Positions 1 to 13,900 of a DNA stretch of 64,000 bases are shown here, in pieces; the stretch's first letter is position 1; the number at the start of each line of letters is the position of its first letter. The notes beneath the pieces were generated by a model that ran no database searches, was not told the DNA's origin, and worked only from the letters and a program-made list of their open reading frames with translations. The stretch is from Flavobacterium flavigenum (GTDB lineage Bacteria; Bacteroidota; Bacteroidia; Flavobacteriales; Flavobacteriaceae). The DNA is taken from positions 3,038,001 to 3,102,000 of the forward strand of contig NZ_CP114285.2 in the NCBI RefSeq assembly GCF_027111255.2. The letters run 5' to 3'. The position numbers and the translations under genes are program-made.

Positions 1-3000
1 TTTTACAATATAATGTATCGTCTGGTCTGTACCGTTATCGGAAACCGTGAATGTTCTTGTACCTGTAAAAGCACTTCCCTCAAAACTATACGTATACGGG
101 GCAGTACCTGTAGTTGGAACCGCAACAGTAACAACTGCCGACTGTTTAACGTTTGTAGTCGTATTACAGCTAAAGGCTGTGGCTGATGCTGTAGTAGTCA
201 GGGCTGTTGGCTGGGTAATGGTTACATTTACCAGACCTGTACAACCCTTGCTGTCCTTAACATAAAATGTATAACTGCCTGCTGCCAATCCTGTAAAGGT
301 AGCCGTTGCCGTAAATCCGCTTGTAGCATTGTTGCTGTAAGTATAGCCGCCTGAACCGCCGGCACCAGTCAAGGTAACCGAACCGTTCGCTGCCCCTCCG
401 TTGCAGCTCACATTTACCTGTGAAGCTGTAACTGTAGGATCTGAAATCCCATTTACTGTAGCTGTAGTGATAACAGTACAGCCTGGTGTATTTGAATCTG
501 TAACCCTAAAAGTATAAGTGCCTGCTGCTGATGCTGTATAGACATTGCTTCCCATGGCTGCATAAGTCGTTCCTCCATTAGTAGAAACTTCATATGTATA
601 GCCTGTTCTGCCTCCTGAGGCCGTAACTGTAATCTGTGCCTGAGGCGTCGTTGGGGAACAGCTAAGCTCTCTGGTCACTGCTGCATTTGCTGTCAACTGT
701 GGATAAACCGTAACGGCAGCCGATGGAACGATACAGCCGTTGGCATCCTTAACATGAACCGTATAAGTACCCGCTGCAACCGTAAAGACAGGGCTCGTCT
801 GGAAGGTGCCCGTAGCACCACCAATACTATAGCTCAATGGTGACAATCCTGTACCTGTAGCCGTAAGGGTAAAACCGCTTCCTGATCCTGTACACTGATT
901 GTCTACAGATACAGTTACTGATGGGGTATTGTCTGTAGCAACAGCAACATCTACTTTAAATGTACAGCCATTGGCATCTTTAACCCAAACATCCCAGTTG
1001 GCGTTTGTAGCCGGGTTTAAGTCCGCAACGCTGCTGGCAACATAATCTGTCGTTGCCGGAGCAACACCGTCTTGTTTGTAAGCATATGTATAGCCTGGAG
1101 TACCTCCTGTAGCCGTTACTGTAACCTTAGAAGTAGAAACATTACAGTTCGCATTCACCGCTGAAGCTGTAGCTCCTAATAAACTAGGCTGGGTAATAGT
1201 GATAGATGTAGATGCGGTACATCCTGTAGTCTCATCTGTGAAAACAACATCATAAGTACCCACACCAAGGTTTGGCAAGGTAAACGAAGCTGCACTCTGA
1301 GCCGTAACTGCAGGATTTGTGTTGACTTTATAACTGTAAGTAGTAGTAAACTGGCTTACATCGTAACGGATAGAACCTGTAGAACCTCCATTACAATATA
1401 CATCGTTCAGCTTGGTGGCAATTGCTGCAATTGGGGTAACAACAGGAACCGTATGGGAACCTGTAGCATAACAGCCGCTCGCATCGGTAACCTTGAAACT
1501 ATAAGTAACACCTCCGGCCAATCCGGTGAAGATACCTGTAGTATTTGATGTAACAGAAGCTGCTGGTGCCGTAATCTCATAAGTAAACGTCGTACCAACT
1601 CCTGTACCTGCTGCCTTGGCAACTGTAACCGTACTAGTGGTACGCGAAGCCGGGCTGCAGTAAATATCGGTATGGGTAATTCCTGAAATTACCGGTGGAT
1701 TTAATCTGTTGATAACAACTGAACCTGGGAAAGTACAGCCGTTGTTGTCTTTTACAATATAATGTATCGTCTGGTCTGTACCGTTATCGGAAACCGTGAA
1801 TGTTCTTGTACCTGTAAAAGCACTTCCCTCAAAACTATACGTATACGGGGCAGTACCTGTAGTTGGAACCGCAACAGTAACAACTGCCGACTGTTTAACG
1901 TTTGTAGTCGTATTACAGCTAAAGGCTGTGGCTGATGCTGTAGTAGTCAGGGCTGTTGGCTGGGTAATGGTTACATTTACCAGACCTGTACAACCCTTGC
2001 TGTCCTTAACATAAAATGTATAACTGCCTGCTGCCAATCCTGTAAAGGTAGCCGTTGCCGTAAATCCGCTTGTAGCATTGTTGCTGTAAGTATAGCCGCC
2101 TGAACCGCCGGCACCAGTCAAGGTAACCGAACCGTTCGCTGCCCCTCCGTTGCAGCTCACATTTACCTGTGAAGCTGTAACTGTAGGATCTGAAATCCCA
2201 TTTACTGTAGCTGTAGTGATAACAGTACAGCCTGGTGTATTTGAATCTGTAACCCTAAAAGTATAAGTGCCTGCTGCTGATGCTGTATAGACATTGCTTC
2301 CCATGGCTGCATAAGTCGTTCCTCCATTAGTAGAAACTTCATATGTATAGCCTGTTCTGCCTCCTGAGGCCGTAACTGTAATCTGTGCCTGAGGCGTCGT
2401 TGGGGAACAGCTAAGCTCTCTGGTCACTGCTGCATTTGCTGTCAACTGTGGATAAACCGTAACGGCAGCCGATGGAACGATACAGCCGTTGGCATCCTTA
2501 ACATGAACCGTATAAGTACCCGCTGCAACCGTAAAGACAGGGCTCGTCTGGAAGGTGCCCGTAGCACCACCAATACTATAGCTCAATGGTGACAATCCTG
2601 TACCTGTAGCCGTAAGGGTAAAACCGCTTCCTGATCCTGTACACTGATTGTCTACAGATACAGTTACTGATGGGGTATTGTCTGTAGCAACAGCAACATC
2701 TACTTTAAATGTACAGCCATTGGCATCTTTAACCCAAACATCCCAGTTGGCGTTTGTAGCCGGGTTTAAGTCCGCAACGCTGCTGGCAACATAATCTGTC
2801 GTTGCCGGAGCAACACCGTCTTGTTTGTAAGCATATGTATAGCCTGGAGTACCTCCTGTAGCCGTTACTGTAACCTTAGAAGTAGAAACATTACAGTTCG
2901 CATTCACCGCTGAAGCTGTAGCTCCTAATAAACTAGGCTGGGTAATAGTGATAGATGTAGATGCGGTACATCCTGTAGTCTCATCTGTGAAAACAACATC

Positions 3001-6000
3001 ATAAGTACCCACACCAAGGTTTGGCAAGGTAAACGAAGCTGCACTCTGAGCCGTAACTGCAGGATTTGTGTTGACTTTATAACTGTAAGTAGTAGTAAAC
3101 TGGCTTACATCGTAACGGATAGAACCTGTAGAACCTCCATTACAATATACATCGTTCAGCTTGGTGGCAATTGCTGCAATTGGGGTAACAACAGGAACCG
3201 TATGGGAACCTGTAGCATAACAGCCGCTCGCATCGGTAACCTTGAAACTATAAGTAACACCTCCGGCCAATCCGGTGAAGATACCTGTAGTATTTGATGT
3301 AACAGAAGCTGCTGGTGCCGTAATCTCATAAGTAAACGTCGTACCAACTCCTGTACCTGCTGCCTTGGCAACTGTAACCGTACTAGTGGTACGCGAAGCC
3401 GGGCTGCAGTAAATATCGGTATGGGTAATTCCTGAAATTACCGGTGGATTTAATCTGTTGATAACAACTGAACCTGGGAAAGTACAGCCGTTGTTGTCTT
3501 TTACAATATAATGTATCGTCTGGTCTGTACCGTTATCGGAAACCGTGAATGTTCTTGTACCTGTAAAAGCACTTCCCTCAAAACTATACGTATACGGGGC
3601 AGTACCTGTAGTTGGAACCGCAACAGTAACAACTGCCGACTGTTTAACGTTTGTAGTCGTATTACAGCTAAAGGCTGTGGCTGATGCTGTAGTAGTCAGG
3701 GCTGTTGGCTGGGTAATGGTTACATTTACCAGACCTGTACAACCCTTGCTGTCCTTAACATAAAATGTATAACTGCCTGCTGCCAATCCTGTAAAGGTAG
3801 CCGTTGCCGTAAATCCGCTTGTAGCATTGTTGCTGTAAGTATAGCCGCCTGAACCGCCGGCACCAGTCAAGGTAACCGAACCGTTCGCTGCCCCTCCGTT
3901 GCAGCTCACATTTACCTGTGAAGCTGTAACTGTAGGATCTGAAATCCCATTTACTGTAGCTGTAGTGATAACAGTACAGCCTGGTGTATTTGAATCTGTA
4001 ACCCTAAAAGTATAAGTGCCTGCTGCTGATGCTGTATAGACATTGCTTCCCATGGCTGCATAAGTCGTTCCTCCATTAGTAGAAACTTCATATGTATAGC
4101 CTGTTCTGCCTCCTGAGGCCGTAACTGTAATCTGTGCCTGAGGCGTCGTTGGGGAACAGCTAAGCTCTCTGGTCACTGCTGCATTTGCTGTCAACTGTGG
4201 ATAAACCGTAACGGCAGCCGATGGAACGATACAGCCGTTGGCATCCTTAACATGAACCGTATAAGTACCCGCTGCAACCGTAAAGACAGGGCTCGTCTGG
4301 AAGGTGCCCGTAGCACCACCAATACTATAGCTCAATGGTGACAATCCTGTACCTGTAGCCGTAAGGGTAAAACCGCTTCCTGATCCTGTACACTGATTGT
4401 CTACAGATACAGTTACTGATGGGGTATTGTCTGTGGCAACAGCAACATCTACTTTAAATGTACAGCCATTGGCATCTTTAACCCAAACATCCCAGTTGGC
4501 GTTTGTAGCCGGGTTTAAGTCCGCAACGCTGCTGGCAACATAATCTGTCGTTGCCGGAGCAACACCGTCTTGTTTGTAAGCATATGTATAGCCTGGAGTA
4601 CCTCCTGTAGCCGTTACTGTAACCTTAGAAGTAGAAACATTACAGTTCGCATTCACCGCTGAAGCTGTAGCTCCTAATAAACTAGGCTGGGTAATAGTGA
4701 TAGATGTAGATGCGGTACATCCTGTAGTCTCATCTGTGAAAACAACATCATAAGTACCCACACCAAGGTTTGGCAAGGTAAACGAAGCTGCACTCTGAGC
4801 CGTAACTGCAGGATTTGTGTTGACTTTATAACTGTAAGTAGTAGTAAACTGGCTTACATCGTAACGGATAGAACCTGTAGAACCTCCATTACAATATACA
4901 TCGTTCAGCTTGGTGGCAATTGCTGCAATTGGGGTAACAACAGGAACCGTATGGGAACCTGTAGCATAACAGCCGCTCGCATCGGTAACCTTGAAACTAT
5001 AAGTAACACCTCCGGCCAATCCGGTGAAGATACCTGTAGTATTTGATGTAACAGAAGCTGCTGGTGCCGTAATCTCATAAGTAAACGTCGTACCAACTCC
5101 TGTACCTGCTGCCTTGGCAACTGTAACCGTACTAGTGGTACGCGAAGCCGGGCTGCAGTAAATATCGGTATGGGTAATTCCTGAAATTACCGGTGGATTT
5201 AATCTGTTGATAACAACTGAACCTGGGAAAGTACAGCCGTTGTTGTCTTTTACAATATAATGTATCGTCTGGTCTGTACCGTTATCGGAAACCGTGAATG
5301 TTCTTGTACCTGTAAAAGCACTTCCCTCAAAACTATACGTATACGGGGCAGTACCTGTAGTTGGAACCGCAACAGTAACAACTGCCGACTGTTTAACGTT
5401 TGTAGTCGTATTACAGCTAAAGGCTGTGGCTGATGCTGTAGTAGTCAGGGCTGTTGGCTGGGTAATGGTTACATTTACCAGACCTGTACAACCCTTGCTG
5501 TCCTTAACATAAAATGTATAACTGCCTGCTGCCAATCCTGTAAAGGTAGCCGTTGCCGTAAATCCGCTTGTAGCATTGTTGCTGTAAGTATAGCCGCCTG
5601 AACCGCCGGCACCAGTCAAGGTAACCGAACCGTTCGCTGCCCCTCCGTTGCAGCTCACATTTACCTGTGAAGCTGTAACTGTAGGATCTGAAATCCCATT
5701 TACTGTAGCTGTAGTGATAACAGTACAGCCTGGTGTATTTGAATCTGTAACCCTAAAAGTATAAGTGCCTGCTGCTGATGCTGTATAGACATTGCTTCCC
5801 ATGGCTGCATAAGTCGTTCCTCCATTAGTAGAAACTTCATATGTATAGCCTGTTCTGCCTCCTGAGGCCGTAACTGTAATCTGTGCCTGAGGCGTCGTTG
5901 GGGAACAGCTAAGCTCTCTGGTCACTGCTGCATTTGCTGTCAACTGTGGATAAACCGTAACGGCAGCCGATGGAACGATACAGCCATTGGCATCCTTAAC

Positions 6001-7934
6001 ATGAACCGTATAAGTACCCGCTGCAACCGTAAAGACAGGGCTCGTCTGGAAGGTGCCCGTAGCACCACCAATACTATAGCTCAATGGTGACAATCCTGTA
6101 CCTGTAGCCGTAAGGGTAAAACCGCTTCCTGATCCTGTACACTGATTGTCTACAGATACAGTTACTGATGGGGTATTGTCTGTAGCAACAGCAACATCTA
6201 CTTTAAATGTACAGCCATTGGCATCTTTAACCCAAACATCCCAGTTGGCGTTTGTAGCCGGGTTTAAGTCCGCAACGCTGCTGGCAACATAATCTGTCGT
6301 TGCCGGAGCAACACCGTCTTGTTTGTAAGCATATGTATAGCCTGGAGTACCTCCTGTAGCCGTTACTGTAACCTTAGAAGTAGAAACATTACAGTTCGCA
6401 TTCACCGCTGAAGCTGTAGCTCCTAATAAACTAGGCTGGGTAATAGTGATAGATGTAGATGCGGTACATCCTGTAGTCTCATCTGTGAAAACAACATCAT
6501 AAGTACCCACACCAAGGTTTGGCAAGGTAAACGAAGCTGCACTCTGAGCCGTAACTGCAGGATTTGTGTTGACTTTATAACTGTAAGTAGTAGTAAACTG
6601 GCTTACATCGTAACGGATAGAACCTGTAGAACCTCCATTACAATATACATCGTTCAGCTTGGTGGCAATTGCTGCAATTGGGGTAACAACAGGAACCGTA
6701 TGGGAACCTGTAGCATAACAGCCGCTCGCATCGGTAACCTTGAAACTATAAGTAACACCTCCGGCCAATCCGGTGAAGATACCTGTAGTATTTGATGTAA
6801 CAGAAGCTGCTGGTGCCGTAATCTCATAAGTAAACGTCGTACCAACTCCTGTACCTGCTGCCTTGGCAACTGTAACCGTACTAGTGGTACGCGAAGCCGG
6901 GCTGCAGTAAATATCGGTATGGGTAATTCCTGAAATTACCGGTGGATTTAATCTGTTGATAACAACTGAACCTGGGAAAGTACAGCCGTTGTTGTCTTTT
7001 ACAATATAATGTATCGTCTGGTCTGTACCGTTATCGGAAACCGTGAATGTTCTTGTACCTGTAAAAGCACTTCCCTCAAAACTATACGTATACGGGGCAG
7101 TACCTGTAGTTGGAACCGCAACAGTAACAACTGCCGACTGTTTAACGTTTGTAGTCGTATTACAGCTAAAGGCTGTGGCTGATGCTGTAGTAGTCAGGGC
7201 TGTTGGCTGGGTAATGGTTACATTTACCAGACCTGTACAACCCTTGCTGTCCTTAACATAAAATGTATAACTGCCTGCTGCCAATCCTGTAAAGGTAGCC
7301 GTTGCCGTAAATCCGCTTGTAGCATTGTTGCTGTAAGTATAGCCGCCTGAACCGCCGGCACCAGTCAAGGTAACCGAACCGTTCGCTGCCCCTCCGTTGC
7401 AGCTCACATTTACCTGTGAAGCTGTAACTGTAGGATCTGAAATCCCATTTACTGTAGCTGTAGTGATAACAGTACAGCCTGGTGTATTTGAATCTGTAAC
7501 CCTAAAAGTATAAGTGCCTGCTGCTGATGCTGTATAGACATTGCTTCCCATGGCTGCATAAGTCGTTCCTCCATTAGTAGAAACTTCATATGTATAGCCT
7601 GTTCTGCCTCCTGAGGCCGTAACTGTAATCTGTGCCTGAGGCGTCGTTGGGGAACAGCTAAGCTCTCTGGTCACTGCTGCATTTGCTGTCAACTGTGGAT
7701 AAACCGTAACGGCAGCCGATGGAACGATACAGCCATTGGCATCCTTAACATGAACCGTATAAGTACCCGCTGCAACCGTAAAGACAGGGCTCGTCTGGAA
7801 GGTGCCCGTAGCACCACCAATACTATAGCTCAATGGTGACAATCCTGTACCTGTAGCCGTAAGGGTAAAACCGCTTCCTGATCCTGTACACTGATTGTCT
7901 ACAGATACAGTTACTGATGGGGTATTGTCTGTGG
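1..7934. repeat. 1749-bp tandem repeat inside sprB, about 4.5 copies
   Basis: The same sequence recurs every 1749 bp, for example at 47, 1796, 3545, 5294 and 7043. The period is 583 codons, so the frame is kept. Each unit encodes about seven Ig-like SprB modules of about 83 residues. Identity ends at about 7934, where the sequence shifts to a diverged module. Copies are almost identical; the differences I found are G/A at 739 versus 5986 and 7735, and A/G at 937 versus 4435. The array continues beyond the left edge, so the copy number is not known. Confidence 0.98.
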
Positions 7935-10900
7935 CAATGTCAACTCTTCTTTTTGCAATACACCCATTAGCATCCTTTACATAAATATCCCAAGCCAAAT
8001 TCGCTCCTGAATTTGTATCAATCGTGAAAACTGAACCTGGAGTATACGCTGATGTAGGAACTGAAGATGGATTTATTGCATAAGCATATGTATATGCTGG
8101 CGTACCACCTGTAGCCGTTACTGTAATCTGAGAATTGTCATTGTTGCAGTTTACATTCGTACCAACTGCACTGGTGATAGATAATGCAGATGATGGTTGC
8201 GTAAGAGTAATACTATAAGTAGCGGAACAGTTGGTTTTTCTATCTGTTACTGTAATGGTATAAACACCTGCTGGTTGTGGATTTGTTACATTAATAGTTG
8301 TAACAGTCTGACTTATGTTATTAGCACTTTGAATAACTGTATTAGCAGCATTTCTTATTACATAATCATATCCTCTGTCTTTTACTCCACTTACCGTGAA
8401 TTGAATAGTACCCGTTTCCCCAAAACATTGGATTGGAGTCAACACAGAACCACCTGCAACAATATCCGGAGAGCTTCTTATTTGATAATTCAAATCAAAA
8501 CTACATCCATTTTTATCTGTAGCCCTGAAAATATAAGCACCTGGTTTAAGATTTTTAAATTCACCATCTGATACAATAGCAGAACTATATCCTGCAGAAC
8601 CAGAAATAATTTGATATCCAATAGGTGATATTCCACCTATTGCCTGAAATTTAACGTGAGCTTCATAGGCCGGACATTCCAATCCTGTATCAAACATTAC
8701 ATCAATACCAGTAATAGATGACTTAGGATTGATTACTACTTGTATTGGCCCATATTGACAACCCTTACTGTCTTTAATATACGCCGTTACAGTTCCTGCT
8801 GAACTGGTTGAATAAGTATTACCTGAAGTAAAGTTAGAGGTTCCATTGAAACTATATTGGTATGATCCTGAACCACCTGAGCCCACAACCGTAACAACTG
8901 CTGGTACTGTACCTGTGCTGCTACAGCCCAAATCTGTTGCACTAATTGTTCCTCCAACAACTGTTGGGTTTATAATAGTAACATTAGTTACAGCAGATTC
9001 ACAACCTTTACTGTCGATTACTTTAATATTATAAGTACCCGCTGCTAGGCCAATAAACTGGTTTGTTGACTGAGTCGTATAGGTAGCCGCAGAACTTAAT
9101 TTAATCGCATAAGTATAAACAGTGGTAGCACCATTTGAAGCCGTTACTGTAATAGTACCATCGTTAGCGTTATAACAAGTAATGTCTGTTTTATTAGTTG
9201 TTAAGGTTGGTGTTGTTTTTGGAGAAACTACTATAGTATTGCTTGTTGCAGTACAGCCTTTGCCGTCTGTAACTGTAAATACATAATTACCTGCCTGAAT
9301 AGCTGCGTAAGGGAAGGAATTAACTACTGTAGATGCACCTCCGTTATAAGATACGCTATAAGTGTAAGATGTACCATAACCACCCGATACAGCAGTTGTA
9401 ATAGAACCATCGACCAAACAAGTTAAATCCTGAGTCAAAGTTGCACTCAATTGCAATTGTGGTGCGATAACAATATTAGAAATTGTTGCTGTACAATTAT
9501 TACTATCTGTAACTACAATTGTATGCGTTCCAGGTGCAACATTATTGAACGTATTAGTTGTAATTGGAGTATTATTATCTAATTTATAAGTATAAGGACC
9601 TACTCCTCCAGTTGCAGTAACAACTAAACTAGCAGGATTAGATGGCGTGTAACACCAGTCTGTTGCAGCAGCCAAAATTGCAGTTGGTGCAGTTGGATTT
9701 GTTATTGTTATTGGTGCAGAGGCCGGAGATAAACAATCATTTGCATCTTTTACCTGAATCGTATATGTACCCTGAGCTACATTAGAGAAAGTTTTATTAG
9801 TCTGAAATGGCGCAACAATTCCGGAAGAATTGCTCAATTGATACTGATAACTTCCTGTTCCACCTGTAACTGTAGTAACCGTAATAGTTCCAGCTGTTGT
9901 ACAAGTCGGATTTGTTTTATCTACCTTAACAATCAATATTGCCTGAGGTGCTTTAATTTCTGAGTCAAATGAAAAACTACATGTTTTAGGATCGTTATTA
10001 TTTTCATTTCTTACAATCACTTTATATAATCCTACACCTAAGCCAGGAATAATTACAGGTGAAGTTGTCGAATTCCTCCAATTTAAACCGTTATCGATAG
10101 AATAGTAAAATCCTGTAGAGGTATTAAAATTTGTTGCAGTGATTGTAATACTTCCATCATTTGAAGTGCTACATTTTGCGTTCTGAGTGCTTGGTGTAGG
10201 TGCATTAAATGCACCGTTTGTGTTAATAACAACCGGAATTTCTATTTCGTTTCCACAGGCTTTTGGAATCTGGCGCACCCAAATATCATCAATAAGTACA
10301 TCATTACCGCTATAATCTGTATTATACGAGCGAATAACAAAACTAAGATTTTTATAAGCACCCGGATTTAAAGATAATTCTTTATACTCCCATTTTTCAT
10401 TTCTTGGAACTACCCATGGATTTGCAGTATCAGTTGTTGCAACAATAGTCCCCCCACCTGATGCATCTAAATTATTAACTAACTGGATAGTTAATTTCGG
10501 ATCAGAATAATTAGATCCTGTAGTACTCCTCATTAAATTTTCTGCCCATAATGAAATAATTACAGGCTGATTTTCAATAACATCATTAATTGGCTTACTG
10601 TATATAATACCTCCATATCCTGCTGACTCTCCAATATTAACACATAAAAATCTACCTAAAGGATGAGCAGGTGTTGTGTGATCTTTAGCTACTATCCAAG
10701 TATTGCCAAAATTAGTTTTAATAGAACTGGCGACTGCATATTTACCATCATTGATCTGGTAATCAGTAATAGAACCACAAGTTGCTGTTGGCCAACTCGC
10801 TGGGTGAGGCGTTGATTCATCTTCAAAACAATATTTATTACTAATTCCTGGTGTAGTAGTGTACCCACCTCTTCCAAAATCTTCCTGCAATAAATTACTA

Positions 10901-13900
10901 TAAGTAGAAACAGTTTGTACATTATATTTTACAATAACAGTATGAGTTCCAACAGGAACATTTTGAAATACATTACTTGTTATTGGAGTATTTGCAACAG
11001 GTGCAGCTGAACCTGTTTTCATGTAATACTCATAAGTATAGGTAGTACCATTACTAGTTGTTGGAGTATTTACTACAACAGTAGCAGTAGCTGACCCATC
11101 ACAATTGTATATTGGAGTAATATTATTATCAATAGACGGATCCTCTGGTTTAGGATCTAAAATAACATTGTATGGAATTTTGTAAAAACATCCGTTATTA
11201 TCTCTTACACGTAGATCATAAGGAACGGTTGAGGATACGACATACTTCTGAGGAGAAGCTTGCCACGTTACACCACCATCAAAACTATATTGGTAAGGTG
11301 CTAAACCTCCCTCTACATTAGTAAATCTTATCAATCCTGTTGGCTGCCCTGCCTGTAAAGGTCCGCAACCTGCCAGTTCAGCAACACCTGCAGAAGCAGT
11401 TACTGCAGAAGTTGGTCCGGTAATCGTAATTGGCTGGACAGGATCAAAACAGTCTTTTGTTTCAGTATAAGGATAATTAGTAATTGGATATGTAACGCTA
11501 TATTTTACAATAACATTGTAGTTTCCTGGCTGTAAATTTGAAAAAACAGGACTGGTTTGGTAACTTCCTCCGTTATTAATACTATAGCCCATAGTGTAAC
11601 CTGTAGTTGGGCTTGTCAGGTTAATTCTTATCTCAGCAGGATCTTCATAACAATTACTATTGGTATGTGAAACAGTGTAAGTAGGCTTTGGATTATTTGG
11701 AACATTAATTTTAATTGTTTTTTCACAGTTGCCCTCAACTACTCTAATGGTATAAAGACCTGGTGTTGGAGCATCAATTTCTTTTGAATTCTGAAAAGTA
11801 GCAGAGCCATTTACAAAATAAGAATACGTTTTCCAATCCGGATCTGTTGTTATCAGAATTTTCCCAGGTCCACAATCAGTTAAAGGTTTTATAATAGATG
11901 GTACCGCTTTTATTTCACTAGCAGGAGTATTTATGCCAACATAATAATTATTATAAGTACATCCATCTTCTGTTCTCACTATGAAAGAATATCCTCCTGA
12001 ATCTAAATTACTAAAAAGGTAATCTGCATTGGTAACCGGACCTACTTTTTGAACTGAAGTTCCATTTTTAAAAAGTTCATAGTAATACTGTCCTCTAACA
12101 CCAGAAGTGTTTACTTTGATACTTCCTTTATCACCATAACAAATTGGTTGTGTTACAATTGTTTCAACATCTAACTTTCTGTCTAAAATATCAACAGAAA
12201 CTTCGAATATACATGGATTTGTTGTAACGTTTTTTTGTTTAATATATACTGTATAACGTCCAGGATTATTTATTGGAGAGAAAATATTACTGTCCTGATA
12301 AGTTCCGTTTTTCGTTAAACTATACTCATATCCGGCTGGAACACCATTAACGGCAATTCTTCCCTTCGTGTTACAATAAATATCATTATACGTTATAGTT
12401 GGATTTAATTCATTTTTATATACATTGAAATAAAACTGATTAAAGCAAGTATTATTTTGATACCTGATTGTCAAACGGTATTGCCCTTTTGTATCTGCCC
12501 TGTAGTCAGGACCTGAACCTACAGGCTTCCAGGTACATGATGTATTTTCGTTAGCACATTTATCATTTGCAACTGCTGAACAACTGGTTTCATCAAGCTT
12601 TTCCCAAACAATTGTAATTCCTGTACCTAATATACCTGTTTTAATGTCCCTAAAATCAGCTGCGCCACATAAAAATAAATTAGGCAAAAATTTACCTGTA
12701 TCGGGACATTGGGTAATATTTCCAGCATATGGAGCCCTTGCATATGGCAATACCGGGTTTTCCATTAATCCGTTAGGAAGTGATACTGTAAATTTTTCTT
12801 CTATTGACAAACAAGGTGCAAGTGCAGTATTTTTTACGTAATATACTCCCTCTTTTACAACTGTCAAGGTTTGCCCTGTTCCTATTACTGGTGTCCCAGT
12901 TGGACTTGTTGACCATGAATAGCTGCTATATCCGTTGGATGCTTTAATTTGAATACTAGTTCCACATAAAACTTCATTCTTTTCAAATTTACAATCATCA
13001 ACATCCACTAAAAAGTTTGTTGATTGCGGAATACCGACATTACAGCTTGTATAAGAATCTAAACTTTTATCACCAAAAACTCCTGTATTATAAGTACCGG
13101 AATAATTTGAAAGTGCGGTATTCTGAATAATATTAGAACACACATCACTTATTTCACTACAAGATTCTACTACTTTAACTTTAAATCTGATTGTAGATCT
13201 ACCGTCACCTACTTCAACAAATTCCTTTGGAATAGTAAATGTTATTGTACGGGTTGCAGCATTGTAAGTATGGGTAACTCTATATGTATTACGACCAATA
13301 ACAATAGGCGCTGGCAATTCAACTATATCAGCAGGATAATTAAATTTTGTATTAATAGGTAAAATATCTGTTATGGTAAAATTGGTAGCATTATCGTTAC
13401 CCTGATTCTGAAAACCAATTACATAGTTTAACTCCTTACCTAAAGTAACATCTTTATTACCCATATTGGTTGGAGGTGTTGTGGAATAATCATAAACCTC
13501 TTTAGTCAAAGTGATTTTTGGCTCAATAATATCTACAGCGAAAGTTGCTAAAAAAGCAGCAAAACCATCACCTCCTGTCGTATTGGTAAACATCCTGAAA
13601 GTACCTTCTGTGGCACCATTCGGTATAACCGCGTTTGCTGGATTAGGAATCTCTAAATAATCGATGTCAAAACCTAGATTATTTCTACTTGTAGGATTAC
13701 GATTGGTAACCTGGGTATTATCTACTGTAATTGTCGCATTAAAAAAGTTAGAATCTGATTCAGGTGTAAGCGTTGTAGGATTAAGCGAATTCGTAATTGG
13801 CGTGAAAGTGCTATTTGCAGTAGAAAGAGGCACTAAACCATTTTTAAATAATAAACCATCACCTTTTTTATCATAATCGCCATCTAATGCTGCTACACCT

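Noticed and set aside
47..7261. Repeated open frames of 71-72 codons on both strands every 1749 bp
   Set aside because: They are shadows of the sprB repeat: their spacing equals the repeat unit, and the minus-strand sprB frame runs through without stops.
8197..8571. Plus-strand frame of 124 codons inside sprB
   Set aside because: It is antisense to continuous SprB coding sequence with Ig-module signatures, and its own product has no recognisable features.
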